A stretch of 64,000 nucleotides of DNA. Source: Parastagonospora avenae f. sp. tritici 18332-5 (Eukaryota > Ascomycota > Dothideomycetes > Pleosporales > Phaeosphaeriaceae). Under the pieces are notes generated by a model that had not been told where the DNA came from, did no database searches, and worked only from the letters and a program-made list of their open reading frames with translations. Numbering within the stretch: position 1 is the stretch's first letter; each line of letters opens with the position of its first letter. Of this stretch, positions 33,401-44,324 are shown one piece after another. The stretch spans positions 372,001-436,000 of the forward strand of contig JAFJTR010000007.1 of the NCBI GenBank assembly GCA_022559985.1, written 5' to 3'. The position numbers were made by a program, and so were the translations under genes.

Positions 33401-34269
33401 GCGGGAGGGTGCTTGGACTGAGCAAGATTGTACGCCTTGCCGTGGACGATCAAGGTGCCGTTGTCGACCTTGTTGACACGCATACGGGCATTGCCGCCAG
33501 ACGGACACACAGTCTCGGTGAACCCAAACGTGAGGTATCCGACAAATGTGCAGATCATCATTATGATGCTCACGAGCCCGACCTTCTCCCTCCAGGCGCG
33601 CTGTTGGGCCTTGGCCGGCTTTCCAAAGCACCTCAAGAGGGCATCCGGACACCAGAAGGTAATAATGGCGCAGTAGACGTTCCAGAAGCTCGGTGGTCGC
33701 AGCTTGTCCTTCTCCTTCTGCCGCTGGATCTCGCGGGCCTCGGCCGTCTTGCTGCGGGTCATGCGGCGCTGCAGCTTCGAGTCGTCGAGGGGCGCCTGCT
33801 TGTCGTGGTAGCCGCCGCCCGAGGCATTGCGCAGGTGCGAGGGCTTCAGGTCGGTGCTGTCGGAGCTGACCGTCTCGTTCTCGAGGCTGTCTTCGATGAT
33901 GGGGTCGTTGCCGGTGGTCGAGGGCTTTACGGCCATCCGCTGGGCATGCTTGCTGTAGTGATAGTTGGGGTGGCTCGGGTCCATCCGCTGGCGCTCGGGA
34001 CGAATCAGACTACGCTTCCTGCCCAGCTCGTGGGCGGGCGTCGCGTTGGCGGAGCGCATGATGGGGTCTCGCTCCATGGGCACCGGTGTGCCGGGCGAGG
34101 GGAGTGCGCGCGCGTGAGCGTTGGCGCCGCTCTTGCTGTTGGAGCGGTCGTGGGTGCGCGTGTTCTCGAGGTCCGAGGTTCTACGGCGGCGCGAGCTCGA
34201 CTCGCGGAAGACATGGCGGTTGTCTCGGCTCCCTCGCGAGGAGTCGTCGGGTCGCCGGGGGAGAGACAT
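30463..34269 (-). CDS. CHS3: Class IV chitin synthase (yeast Chs3 type)
   Basis: There are four exons on the minus strand: 34269-31535, 31488-30998, 30952-30623 and 30569-30463, giving 1220 residues, the usual class IV length. The enzyme polymerises UDP-GlcNAc into chitin at the plasma membrane. The first 200 residues are basic and disordered. Membrane segments follow at about 232-252 and about 505-530. Between them lies a cytochrome-b5-like extracellular region (TWEDIRNSSRNLMVWGGDV). The catalytic domain holds VDADTKV, LCGETKIANKRDSWVSMIQVF, GEDRYL and QRRRW (about residue 1022), all intact, and several C-terminal membrane spans follow. The tail is Gln/Gly-rich (AYSQQQPSSTGGWPQQQQ). In yeast, Chs3 needs the prenylated activator Chs4/Skt5. 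A homologue of that activator starts 2.5 kb away on the other strand. Confidence 0.95.
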
Positions 34270-36762
34270 TGTGATGCGAGGAATGCGAGGAATGCAGCCA
34301 GTTGGCGTAGTACAGGCAGGCCACGGGGGGCTATCTAAGCCCTAAAGAATAGATGTCGCAGCTCCTGTGTAGCTGCTGTACCGCACGTGCGGTTCGCTGC
34401 AGCAGGGTGCGGGTGCGGCCAGCCTGATGCGAGCGATCAATTGGTGTTTATGGGGGCAAACAGACGCGGCCAAGGAAGGCAGGTGTGGTTTCCCTTTGTG
34501 TTTCAGCGAGCGGCAGCCGAGTTGGGCTGGAACGAACGAGCGTGCGGGAAACAACGATAGTGGTGGAGAGCTGCACAAACGAGTGGCAGGGAAAACAGCA
34601 GATCTGAGAGTTGAACAGAACAGGCTGTGCCGTTGTTGCGAGGTCAACGAAAGGTCCGATTCCCTCGAGTGATGGGGCGGCAACTTGCCCCTTGCCAGCC
34701 CGGTGGTGCCAGGCGACTACACCCTTCCGCGAATGATGGCGGGCCTCCTGAGCTATTTTCATCCACTTCCCCAGCACTAGAGCCGAACAGGCTGGCACGG
34801 AGAGCCCGCCGCCAGACAGAGTGAATATTTTCCAAGCCCATCGGTCTGGGCAGCCTATCTCGATAGTCTGCCTGGCTACATGTGGACGAAGTCATGTTGA
34901 AGAAGTCGCCGGATCGAGCTCGTTCTTGCGACCGCCGCCGTGGCACTGAGATCCTTGGGACTGGGTATGTACTATGTACCTCGAGCTTGTCTCCGCTGCT
35001 TGCCCCTGCAGTAGAAAACGCGACGATGCGGCTAGACGCACTTCGCGCATGGCTTCCACGGAATAATGCGATCGCCGAGTGGCCACCTACGAGCAGAGGG
35101 GTCCAAAGCAGACTACCCACGATAGACTAATTCGTATTCCAAAGCGCTAAACTAACAGAATGGTGTTATCACACGAATCTTGCAAATGGAAGGTGACGGT
35201 CTGTCCGGAATTCCAGTGTGAATATGTCCTAAACTCCGCGCCGACCGCCTGTATATCTTCCGCTCGCGAAATCCTTCATCCTGACGTGGCCCCCTTGAAC
35301 ATCGTCATTTCGTCTGCCCGCTGGCTAAGACATTGTCGAAACATTCGCACAGAATGCGCGTATTGGCAAGGCATGTGGACGGCTGTTGTTTGCTATTGGT
35401 ACGCTGAGCGGTACGCCGTGCGCATGGTAGCATCGTGGCCCCGGATACGTCCCCGTACTCCTCGAGTGCTTGACAACTGCTCAATTGGGGACGAGCTGTT
35501 CGCATCCTTCGTTTGGGCGTGTCGAACACGGGCGGGGCTGTGTAGTATGCATCCTCCAATTTGGCTGCCTATCGTACATTGCCGTTACTGTGTTAGAGCC
35601 ATGGTTTAGTGGTCATGTAGACATGGACAAGGCAAGTTTGACAGACAGGCATGAGGGCCCCATAGCAACCAGGACTCGAAGCTCCACAGCTGCAGTCATC
35701 TTGAACGAACTGCAGGGCCGCTCCTCCACGGCCCACGGCTAAAGGGCGCTCGGCCAGTGTCATGTTCTGCTCACCATGTCGGCCACTTAGCACTCCAGCT
35801 TCAGCTGAGTGAGTGCGAATGATGAAACTGGGAGGCTTGCATTCCTGACACCACCAATGGCATAATGCAGCCTCGGCAGCCAATCCCAACCGCCGTCCAT
35901 TCCAAGCATTATTGCAGCAGTTTGCGAGCGATGACGGAAGACCTGCACTTCCTCTTGCCGGGCACATGATGATGGACTGCGCTAGAAAGGCTCCCCGGTT
36001 GTGCCTGTCTCAAACACAAAGCTCAGCCCAATCCGCCCAGAGCATTCAAATACCAATCCACGGCCCTCAGTCGCCGGCCTGAGGCTTTTTCATTTCCAAC
36101 TCCTGGCCTATTTTGCTGCCACACCCGTCGACTCGGTCAATATTTTGAGCCGCAATTACGACCATTTGGACCCCTAGGCCTTGGCCGATCGAGCCGAGTC
36201 AGCGATCACCACCTCCCGTTCGGTCACACAGACTCTAACTGCTTAGCAGCCGACGCCGCCGATTTGCCTTCGCTAGCACGCACAGAAAAGGCGGGACTTG
36301 CATCCGTGGGGCGGCCCTTTGTAGACGGCTTCTGCCTCGTGCTTTGTTGCGCGAGCCTTTGCGCAATCGTCTCTTTTTCTCGACCATCTTCAACATTGTT
36401 TGGGCAGGACGCAGCGGACGAAAGTGAACCAGTCGCCTACAGTTATAGCCGACCCTGGCTTACCGCGACTACTAGGCTGTAAGTGTATATCCCCCGGGCC
36501 CGCCAGACGATCTACAGGGTTCACAATCCTACATAACGACGCCGCTCGCGCAAAACATGTATCATTCACAGCGCCGAGCACACTAACATGCAGTAGGACT
36601 CGCAAGGAGCTTTGCAGCGCGTCACTACTGCTTATGCTGACAGCTGCCTCTTCCTTTGCACCACATCTGCGAGGTCCCGTCACTCTGCGGAGCGGATAGA
36701 CGGAGGATATACTTCCACTGCACCTGCAACAACCTACACCAGCGTCGCAAGGTCTCTTCATA
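34270..36762. promoter_or_regulatory. Divergent intergenic region between chitin synthase and its SKT5-type activator
   Basis: These 2.49 kb separate two outward-facing genes of one pathway. I see no supported gene in it. The frame at 34644-35120 and others are mirror-image noise. The last 400 bases before 36763 probably form a long 5' UTR of the activator gene. Shared regulation is possible but not shown. Confidence 0.5.
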
Positions 36763-38803
36763 ATGGCAGACACCGCCCCGGCACCACCACCCCACAGGGC
36801 CCTGCCGCCGCTTCCGCCTGCCGATCAGGATAATTCGAACCACTCTGAGCGCTCCAGTGGCTCTGTCCGCCGTAAACCCGTGTCGGGTGTTGCACAACAG
36901 CCTCCGATCCCATCTTTCAGCATAAACGAGCACGAGGACACGGGCGCCGGGGGTCGCGACTCAAGACTGTCCGAGTCGTCTTTTTCGCCGAGTTCTGCAG
37001 GCCATTCGAGAACACCATCGCGAGAGACCCCAGACATCGGCAGCAATAGGGACTCGGGCACCTCGATACCAGTAACGAAGGATATTCCAATTCGACAGCT
37101 GCATATTAACGACGGGTCATATCGAAGTCGGTACTCGCATGCTGGCGAGTTGGATATCGCAAACATGGAGGACGACCCTGATTCTGCGTTCACTCCTCGG
37201 GAGCAGTATCGGCCGGAGCAGTACAAGCAGCCGACGCCACCACCCATGGCACACTCACCGCGAGACTCTCCAGGTGCGGACTCGCCGAACTCTATGAACG
37301 AAAACGGCGGTCGCAATACATTTAACTTTGGGCCTGACGTCCCACTACAGGTACCCCGCAGTACCCTGCCGAGACCGAATTCAGCATACACCCTGGGTGC
37401 GGAACTGAGCCCACGAGGTTACACACATTCCCCACGCCTATCTGTGGGCGGCTCTCCTGCGTCCAATGGATCGCCCAGACAGGTTTCCGGAAGCCGACGC
37501 TCCCCTGACCTGAGACCAACCTCGTACATCGATCTAGTCAATTTGCCCTACAACCAGCAGATTGCCCCTGCTGCAAATCTAAGCAATGCGCAACTGCGGA
37601 CTGCCGTGGGCCAAAATGCCTCGCTTCTTGACACAAAGAAGACCCTGGACATGTACAGGGCAAATGTAAAGAAAACCCAAGATAGTGCTGTGCAGTACGA
37701 GTTTGCTTTGTTCATGGTACAGGTCGCACGCGATATTATAGCGGCGGGTTCTGCCACCGACGATCACGGACTGGCTCCGGCCGACATGCTTCGAGAGGCA
37801 CGACAGATCCTACAGAAATTAGCCGACCGCAGCTATCCTTTCGCACAGTACTACCTTGCTGATGGCTACGCGTCAGGATTATTTAACAAGGACAAGCCAG
37901 ATTACGACCGTGCTTTCCCACTTTTCATTGCTGCCAGCAAGCACGGTCACGCAGAGTCTGGCTATCGCTCAGCTCTTTGTTACGAGTTTGGCTGGGGCTG
38001 CCGTAAGGACTACGCCAAAGCAGTTCAGTTCTACCGCGCTGCCGCATCGAAGAACCACCCGGGTGCCGCAATCAGGCTGGGAAAGGCGTGTCTGACCGGA
38101 GATATGGGCCTGCAGGGCAAATACAGAGAGGGTGTCAAATGGCTGAAACGCGCAACTGAGTCTGCCGACTTTCAGTACAACAGCGCACCTTACGAACTAG
38201 GTCTCTTGCACGAGACTGGGTATGGCGACGACATCTTCAAGGACGAGGTCTACGCCGTGCAACTGTTCACACAAGCTGCCGAACTGGGACACCCCTTGGC
38301 AGCATTGAAGCTGGGTGAAGCCTACGAACATGGACAATTATGCTGTCCAAAGGACGCTGCACTGTCTGTTCACTACTACAACACCGCTGCCCAAGCCGAC
38401 ATACCAGAAGCGATGATGAATCTTTGTGCTTGGTATATGGTGGGTGCTGAGCCTGTGCTAGAGAAGGATGAGAACGAGGCTTATGAGTGGGCCAAGAAGG
38501 CGGCAGAGCAGGGTGAGTACATCATCTACGATCGATGAAACTATGCTGACAATCCCAGGACTACCAAAGGCCGAATATGCCTGCGGATACTTCACAGAAA
38601 TGGGCATCGGTTGCCGCCGTGATCCACTCGAGGCCAATGTCTGGTACGTCAAGGCCGCCGATCACGGGGATGAACGAGCAAAGCAGCGCCTTGCGATTAT
38701 TCAAGCTGCGGCGTCAGGCCAGTCGCCTCTTTCTCCTACCAGCGCGAATGACAAAAACAAACTTAAGAAGGGGGCTAAGGACGAGAACTGCATGGTTATG
38801 TGA
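36763..38803 (+). CDS. SKT5: Chitin synthase activator, Skt5/Chs4 type, with Sel1 repeats and CaaX box
   Basis: There are two exons, 36763-38512 and 38559-38803, with a 46-nt intron, giving 664 residues. The first 260 residues are Pro/Ser-rich and disordered. From about residue 265, Sel1-like repeats run in series: ADGYASGLFN..DYDRAFPLFIAASKHGHAE, ALCYEFGWGCRKDYAKAVQFY, LGLLHETGYGDD, LKLGEAYEHGQLCCPKD and ACGYFTEMGIGCRRDP. The protein ends in the CaaX box CMVM. Yeast Chs4/Skt5 carries a CaaX box at the same place and is farnesylated. It recruits and activates Chs3 at the bud neck. The homologous class IV synthase is the divergent neighbour in this window. The family call is firm; pairing with this particular synthase is inferred. 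Confidence 0.92.
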
Positions 38804-39657
38804 GCAGGTTTTGTCTAAAAGAGTTTCTTGTGTATCCCCAGCATCATCCTCTCGGCGTCCTTTACGACTGGTTCGATAATAGCATTAATATTGGGTTCTG
38901 CATAACGGGTCGATTTGCATATTTGTTGCATCAGGGGGCTTCGGCATGAGCGTCAAAATATTCTCATGTGCTTGATATTAGCACTTGCAGTTGTAGTCAC
39001 GATGTTTAGATAGGAATGGATAATGTCTGTCTGAAGCGGTTGTTCGCGGCTTCTCTCATCCCCTCCGTTGTACGAATGACCTACTTACGTAAGACCATGG
39101 TTCATGGTCTGGATATGGTCGAACAACACCACGATTCTTTCTTTGTTACGGAACATCAGATGAAGTCAAGAAATCGACTCCAACATGCACGTGTCTATGT
39201 CGTTGACTTGGGACACTTATCGTTCTAGATCTCATATTATCAAACCCATTGCTCTTATCGTCCCGACTGCGGCTCCAGTTCGGACTACACAGGGCGTACG
39301 GTAGGACGATTTCATACTAGTTCTCGCTTCAGAGGGGCATTCCTTGGAGCCGCTTGACCCGACCGTTGCTAGCCGCGACCGAAACGGCAAAGACGATGTT
39401 GGTCAATGCAACTGCTACATAGGTAGGGCGCGGTCATGCAGGTAAACGTGACCACAATTGATAACCTGAATCTCATCGTCATTTAAACCAAGAATCATAG
39501 GATTACCTTCGGCTTCATATTTCAAGTCTCAACTTCGCCTGCGTCAACACTTCCATACAGAACCCAAAACAAAGAGCTCACAAAGAGAGAAGATCAGAAC
39601 GATTTGCCTCCACACAGCGGCTTCGCAATAGTACGACGAACTGAACCGAAGCAGAGT
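38804..39657. other. Intergenic region
   Basis: This 854-base stretch holds no supported gene. The last 130 bases before 39658 are A/C-rich and probably the 5' UTR of the aminotransferase gene. Confidence 0.5.
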
Positions 39658-41340
39658 ATGGCCCCACCCTCTGCTATTGAGGTCTCAGCCGAGACTGACA
39701 CTTCTGGCATCACGATTCCCAACCCTTTGACTGCGCCAATCACAAGCAACGACATCTTCGGCAGGAGAAAGAAGGCACTCCAATCACAGTGGGGTATTGC
39801 TGCGGCATCGGATACAGCAAACTTCCGGCAGAAGTCTTATGAGAACAAGCCCAAGGCGAAGCGATGGGAGCGTGAGTTTAGTTCTGGTTGTCTTACTATG
39901 AGATGAATTCAACGCTGATACGTTGGCGCAGACATACTAAGCCAAGAGGCTCTCATCCGGAAGGGCAACTCTCTAAAGGAAGCAGCAAAGTTTCTTGCAA
40001 CGCCGGGTCTCATCTCACTCGGCGGTGGTCTGCCATCAAGCGAGTACTTCCCGTTTGAAGAGCTGTCCATGAGGGTACCCCAGATCGGCCATTTCTCGGA
40101 AGCAGAAACGAAAGAGTCGGGCGTTGTCATCAAAGCTGGCAAACATGATCTCGCGGAAGGAAAGTCCATTTTCGACATTGCTACTGCGTTCAATTATGGA
40201 CAGGGAGCTGGGTCGGCACAGCTGCTGCGGTGGATGACTGAGCACACGGAATTGGTTCACAATCCTCCGTATGAAGATTGGAGATGCTGCATGACTATTG
40301 GTAGCACTTCCGCTCTCGATATGGCGTTACGCATGTTCGCGCGGCCTGGAGACATGGTCCTATCCGAGGAGTACACATTCTCCGCCTTTGTCGAGACCGC
40401 TCGTCCAATGGGTGTTCGCGTCTGCGGTATCCCCCTCGATGCCGAAGGTCTGATCCCAGAGGAACTCGACCGCATACTCTCAACCTGGGACGTCAACGTC
40501 CGGGGAGCTCGACGCCCCCATCTGCTCTACACAGTTCCCACCGGCCAGAACCCAACCGGAGCTACACAAAGCGCCGAGCGTCGACGAGCCATCTATGCCG
40601 TATGCCAAAAACACGACATCTACATCATCGAAGATGAGCCGTACTACTTCCTCCAAATGCAGCCCTACACCGGCCCCAACGCCCCCGTCGTCCCGCCCCC
40701 TTCCTCCCACGACGAATTCCTCAAATCTCTCGTCCCCAGCTATCTCTCCATGGACGTCGACGGGCGCGTCATGCGCCTCGACTCCTTCTCCAAAGTAGTC
40801 TCGCCGGGCGCACGTATCGGCTGGGTCACCGCGTGCGTGGAGATCGTGGATAAATATACCAAACATGCAGACGTCAGCACACAGAACCCATCTGGCATGT
40901 CCCAACTCATTCTCTTCAAGCTACTCGAAGACCACTGGGGCCACGCGGGCTATCTCGACTGGCTGATTCACATCCGCATGCAGTACACCAAGCGGCGGGA
41001 CGTCATCTTGCAGGCCTGCTCCAAGTACCTCCCGACAGAGGTCATGAGCTGGAAACCGCCCATGGCGGGCATGTTCCATTGGATGCAGATTGACTTTAAG
41101 AAGCATCCGCAGTATCCGGAGAAGAGCATTGAGGAGATTGAAAAGAGCATTTTCTACAGGAATATTGAGCATGGGACGATGTGTATGAGGGGCAGTTGGT
41201 TCTATGCGGATGCGGACGAGGAGCATGATACGCTGTTTTTCAGGGCGACGTATGCGGCTAGTCCAGAGGACAAGATGGAGGAGGGGATTAGAAGGCTCGG
41301 GGAGAGTGTGAGAGAGGAGTTTGGATTGGGGAAGAAGTGA
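39658..41340 (+). CDS. ARO8: Aromatic amino-acid aminotransferase (Aro8-like, PLP fold type I)
   Basis: There are two exons, 39658-39871 and 39932-41340, giving 540 residues. The enzyme moves amino groups between aromatic amino acids (or 2-aminoadipate) and 2-oxoglutarate; yeast Aro8 does both. The start is the first ATG in frame. Upstream sequence is open, but only from a TTG. Key class I aminotransferase motifs are present: GLISLGGGLPSSEYFP near the start of the fold, AFNYGQGAGSAQLL, TVPTGQNPTGAT (the Asn that contacts PLP), EDEPYYF (the Asp that contacts the pyridine nitrogen), DSFSKVVSPGARIGW (the Schiff-base lysine) and FFRATYA (the carboxylate-binding arginine). No signal peptide is seen, so it is probably cytosolic. 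Exact substrate preference cannot be read from sequence. Confidence 0.92.
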
Positions 41341-41602
41341 AAGAAATGAAATGAAGGGTTGTGGGTTTGGTAGTTGCACTCCATTGCGCGGAATCGAACG
41401 TAGTTATGCGGCACACCTACATAATCAGTCCACAGCCATGACTCTGAGCGTTTTGGTTCTAACGTCTGAGTCCAGTCAATGTAATCTTTTGTGCTCGCCA
41501 GACGCCCAAAGTAATTTGACGCCCACAATACATAGTCTACATCTGAATAAGTTCCCTCTCCAATCCTCCCTTCGTCCTTGTTGTACGCGCAAGAACTCCC
41601 GC

Positions 41603-42121
41603 TCAGTTAATGAAGTTGACGCAAAAGAAATGCAGCAATAATGACCCGAGCACGAAATCCGCAAACGCGCGCTCATGCGAGATATTCTCAAAATCGGCCT
41701 TGTTCTCCGGGTTGGTCTGGATGCGCAGCGAGGCAGTGAGGACGAATTGGCCGACGGTGGCGCTGAAGCCGGAGAGGAAGGCGTTGAAGGGCTAAAGAAA
41801 CACAGATAAATCAGCACGTGTCCTATTCCCACACGCAATCTGGAATGTAGTAGGTAGACGTAGAGATAGACGTACAAAGTTACCAACCAACACCACGTAG
41901 AAGAATTGCAACGCGCCCACGACGATTAGGAACGCCATGAATGTGTCAAGCAATTTGACGCGCTGCGGCGTCTTGGTCACGTATTTGTCCCATATTCCCT
42001 GCAGAATGTCCTGTGCACTGCCGCTGCTCGCGGGCTTGGATGGTCGCGCGGGCGTCGAGGGAGTCGTTGTGGCGGTAGATTGGGGAGCCGGGGAGGCAGT
42101 TGTGCGCTGCTTGGGAGGCAT
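41603..42121 (-). CDS. OST2: Oligosaccharyltransferase subunit Ost2 (DAD1 family)
   Basis: There are two exons on the minus strand, 42121-41876 and 41791-41603, with an 84-nt intron, giving 144 residues. It is an essential small membrane subunit of the ER complex that transfers the 14-sugar glycan to asparagine in N-glycosylation. A Thr/Pro-rich cytosolic N-terminus of about 40 residues is longer than in animals. Three membrane segments follow. The DAD1 signature is clear: KLLDTFMAFLIVVGALQF, PFNAFLSGFSATVGQFVL, ASLRIQTNPENKADF and HERAFADFVLGSLLLHF. The protein ends FCVNFIN. It is convergent with ARO8 and divergent from the TMEM14 gene (309 bases). Confidence 0.94.
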
Positions 42122-42430
42122 TGTTGTGCTCGTGATAGGAAGCGGGTAATGAGTGTGATTCGTATTTCTGGTGTTGAATTGGAGCTTCACGGAGCTTGAG
42201 GCCAGATAGATGTTCGGGGGCCGTGCGCTGTCGGCATTCGGCGTTTTCAAAGGATGACGGCAACGGGGAAAGCTCATCCCCGCAAATGGGCATCATATCA
42301 TTTGGGAGCTCCTGGACATATACACTTCGATCCGAGGCTTGTTAACTATTCTTCTTCCTTTGAGATCCTTCGTGCAACAGACAATCGACTTCGCTCGTCT
42401 TCAATCTCTCATTTCGAATATAAAGCAGAA
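42122..42430. promoter_or_regulatory. Divergent promoter region (OST2 / TMEM14)
   Basis: These 309 bases lie between two outward-facing start codons and must hold both promoters and leaders. No clear TATA element is seen. Confidence 0.5.
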
Positions 42431-42904
42431 ATGGTAAGTGAATCGTGATATCACGTCATGCTTCACCCGCCCATGTACCTGAAGCTGCTCACGTTGTCGC
42501 ATATCAACAATCTCAAGCTCACACTCCACCCAGGGTTCCATCGCCAACATCGCCCTGATCCTCGGTGCCCTCACCGCAGGCGGCGGCATAACCGGCTACG
42601 TCCGAACCGGCTCCCTGCCCTCAGTGATCGCAGGTGTGACCGTCGGCGCACTGGTAAGCCCATCTCCCCACATATGTTCCAATAGCTAATCGCAATTTAG
42701 TACATTATTGGAGGTCTGCGCATTTCCAACCGCTCCACCTATGGTACTGAGCTCGCGCTGCTGGCATCAATCATCCTTGCCGGAAGCTCGATTCCCCGCG
42801 CGATCAAGAGTGGGAAGCCACTTCCTATCGGTTTGAGCGTGCTGGCAACTTTCGGGCTTTGGACTTTTGGAAATGCGTTCATGAGCCGTCAACGGACTGT
42901 TTAG
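42431..42904 (+). CDS. TMEM14 family small membrane protein
   Basis: There are three exons, 42431-42433, 42534-42653 and 42701-42904, giving 108 residues. The first coding exon is only the ATG: a GTAAGT donor follows at once, and the 100-nt intron ends in CCACCCAG. The protein has three to four hydrophobic helices with the family hallmarks GALTAGGGITGYVRTGS, PSVIAGVTVGAL, GLRI and SIPRAIKSGKPLPIGL. TMEM14 proteins are mitochondrial inner-membrane proteins. Vertebrate TMEM14C is needed for porphyrin transport in heme synthesis; fungal members have no proven role. Splice phases and the reading frame fit perfectly, so the ATG-only exon is likely real, although no transcript was seen. Confidence 0.88.
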
Positions 42905-44324
42905 TGGCGAGCGTGGGGTTGAAGCGAAAAAGAGCCGGATGTGCGATATGTAAACTACGTAATGGAGAAATCGACAACTTGCACCATCGTGTAGCTCCAC
43001 CATGCTTGCTCGATGTCTGCTGACTTATCGAGTTACTATCAACTTCTCCGATACATCGCAGCCTCCGTGCCGAAAACATGTACTGCATGTCATCAACTAC
43101 AACGGAAAGCAAATAATATCAATCAATAGCTCGAAGCTATACACGGTATCGATAGGCATTGATTGCGACGGCAAGGTTCTGTGTACAGCTCCAAGCTATT
43201 ACCTGTGGAGACCCGCTTTCTATCGTAGTCGACAGCTTGTGGTGCGGACGGATTACATTCTAAGGTTATTCAAGACGGAAGCTGCCAATGTCCTGGTGAC
43301 GTGAAGCAGGCGCAGGGTATGGCGAAACCCGGTGACGGAACAGCATATGATGTCTGCGCCAATTGTGGGACATTTCATTCACAGAGTCGCACATCCAGCA
43401 GATCTACGGAAATACTAGAGATCAGAAGAATGCTCCTAGTAGCTCAAATACGACCCCACAGAAAGTCTCCGAGCCAGACTCGACAAGGTATACAGTCGCA
43501 TGCTCTCTTGGAGCTGTTTCTAATCGTATTCAAGGTGTAGTACAAATGGAAGTTTGGGCCCAAGATCCCATAAATCGCCTCGGCGATAGTCCATCTCTAT
43601 GAGAGCGTTCAGCAGTACTTATCGCAACCTGATCTGACCTCGCCTCAGGAAACAGATTCCACAGGTCCTGCCGCCCCACAATCTTTTCGTCCAGGGTTGA
43701 GCGGCACATCGTGGAGGTACTATCCGCCAAACGACGCCTATGCACGAACAGGGTATATTAGCCTTCACATGGTATGCTTCGCCTATCAACTGCCGTCCTT
43801 GCCTAGCATGTAAACTCTCCGCGAGTATGTTCTGTGACACTCTGCATGCAGATGCTGGGTCGAGTCAAGAACTAATTCGGGTTAGCATACAGCTTGTGTA
43901 TATCAAATTTGATAGAGTTGACGTTAATATGGCGCAGCCAAGCATGTCCGTAAGAACAAGAGTCCAATTAGACATTCAAGCTCCCCATTCGATGACGGCT
44001 TATTAGCATCACTGGTCTCTTACCCTAGGAGGCCACGATGTTCTCGTGCGCGTGTTGGCTAGCCGCAGATTACAATTCCAAACGCACAGGTTGGCCAGTC
44101 AATACCATTCCTCCAAATTCTTTTCCATCATCTTCATCTATGGCATACAAGGCATATGAACTGGATATTGATGGGTAACAAGATCGAAGCATGTCGCGGG
44201 AGGGGTCCTTTTACCCAGCAATCGCCGCTATAGCTATTCAGAAGGGCCACATAAAGAAGTGCTAGTGTACCTTTTGCATCGGTAACCAGGTTCACTTCGT
44301 TTCTGCAAATCTCCGATACCCAGA
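42905..44324. other. Intergenic region with possible decayed coding sequence
   Basis: A gap of 1.42 kb. A frame at 43574-43813 is open for 79 codons and has coding-like composition (segments such as PGLSGTSWRYYPPNDAY), but has no usable ATG. Upstream frames at 43316-43600 are open in two other phases. Taken together they could be a decayed gene or an exon set I cannot assemble. The rest is featureless. Confidence 0.4.

Noticed and set aside
33340..34338. A 332-residue plus-strand frame opposite the chitin synthase N-terminus, and 31480-32331 likewise.
   Set aside because: The minus strand encodes an unmistakable class IV chitin synthase. The plus frames are its shadow.
34644..35120. 158-codon minus frame between the chitin synthase and SKT5 genes.
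   Set aside because: Basic, low-complexity translation with no conserved motif, in a region expected to be promoter.
41390..41460. GGAATCGAAC looks like a tRNA T-loop on the minus strand.
   Set aside because: The flanking bases do not form a T-stem, and no matching acceptor or anticodon arm is found at the right distance.
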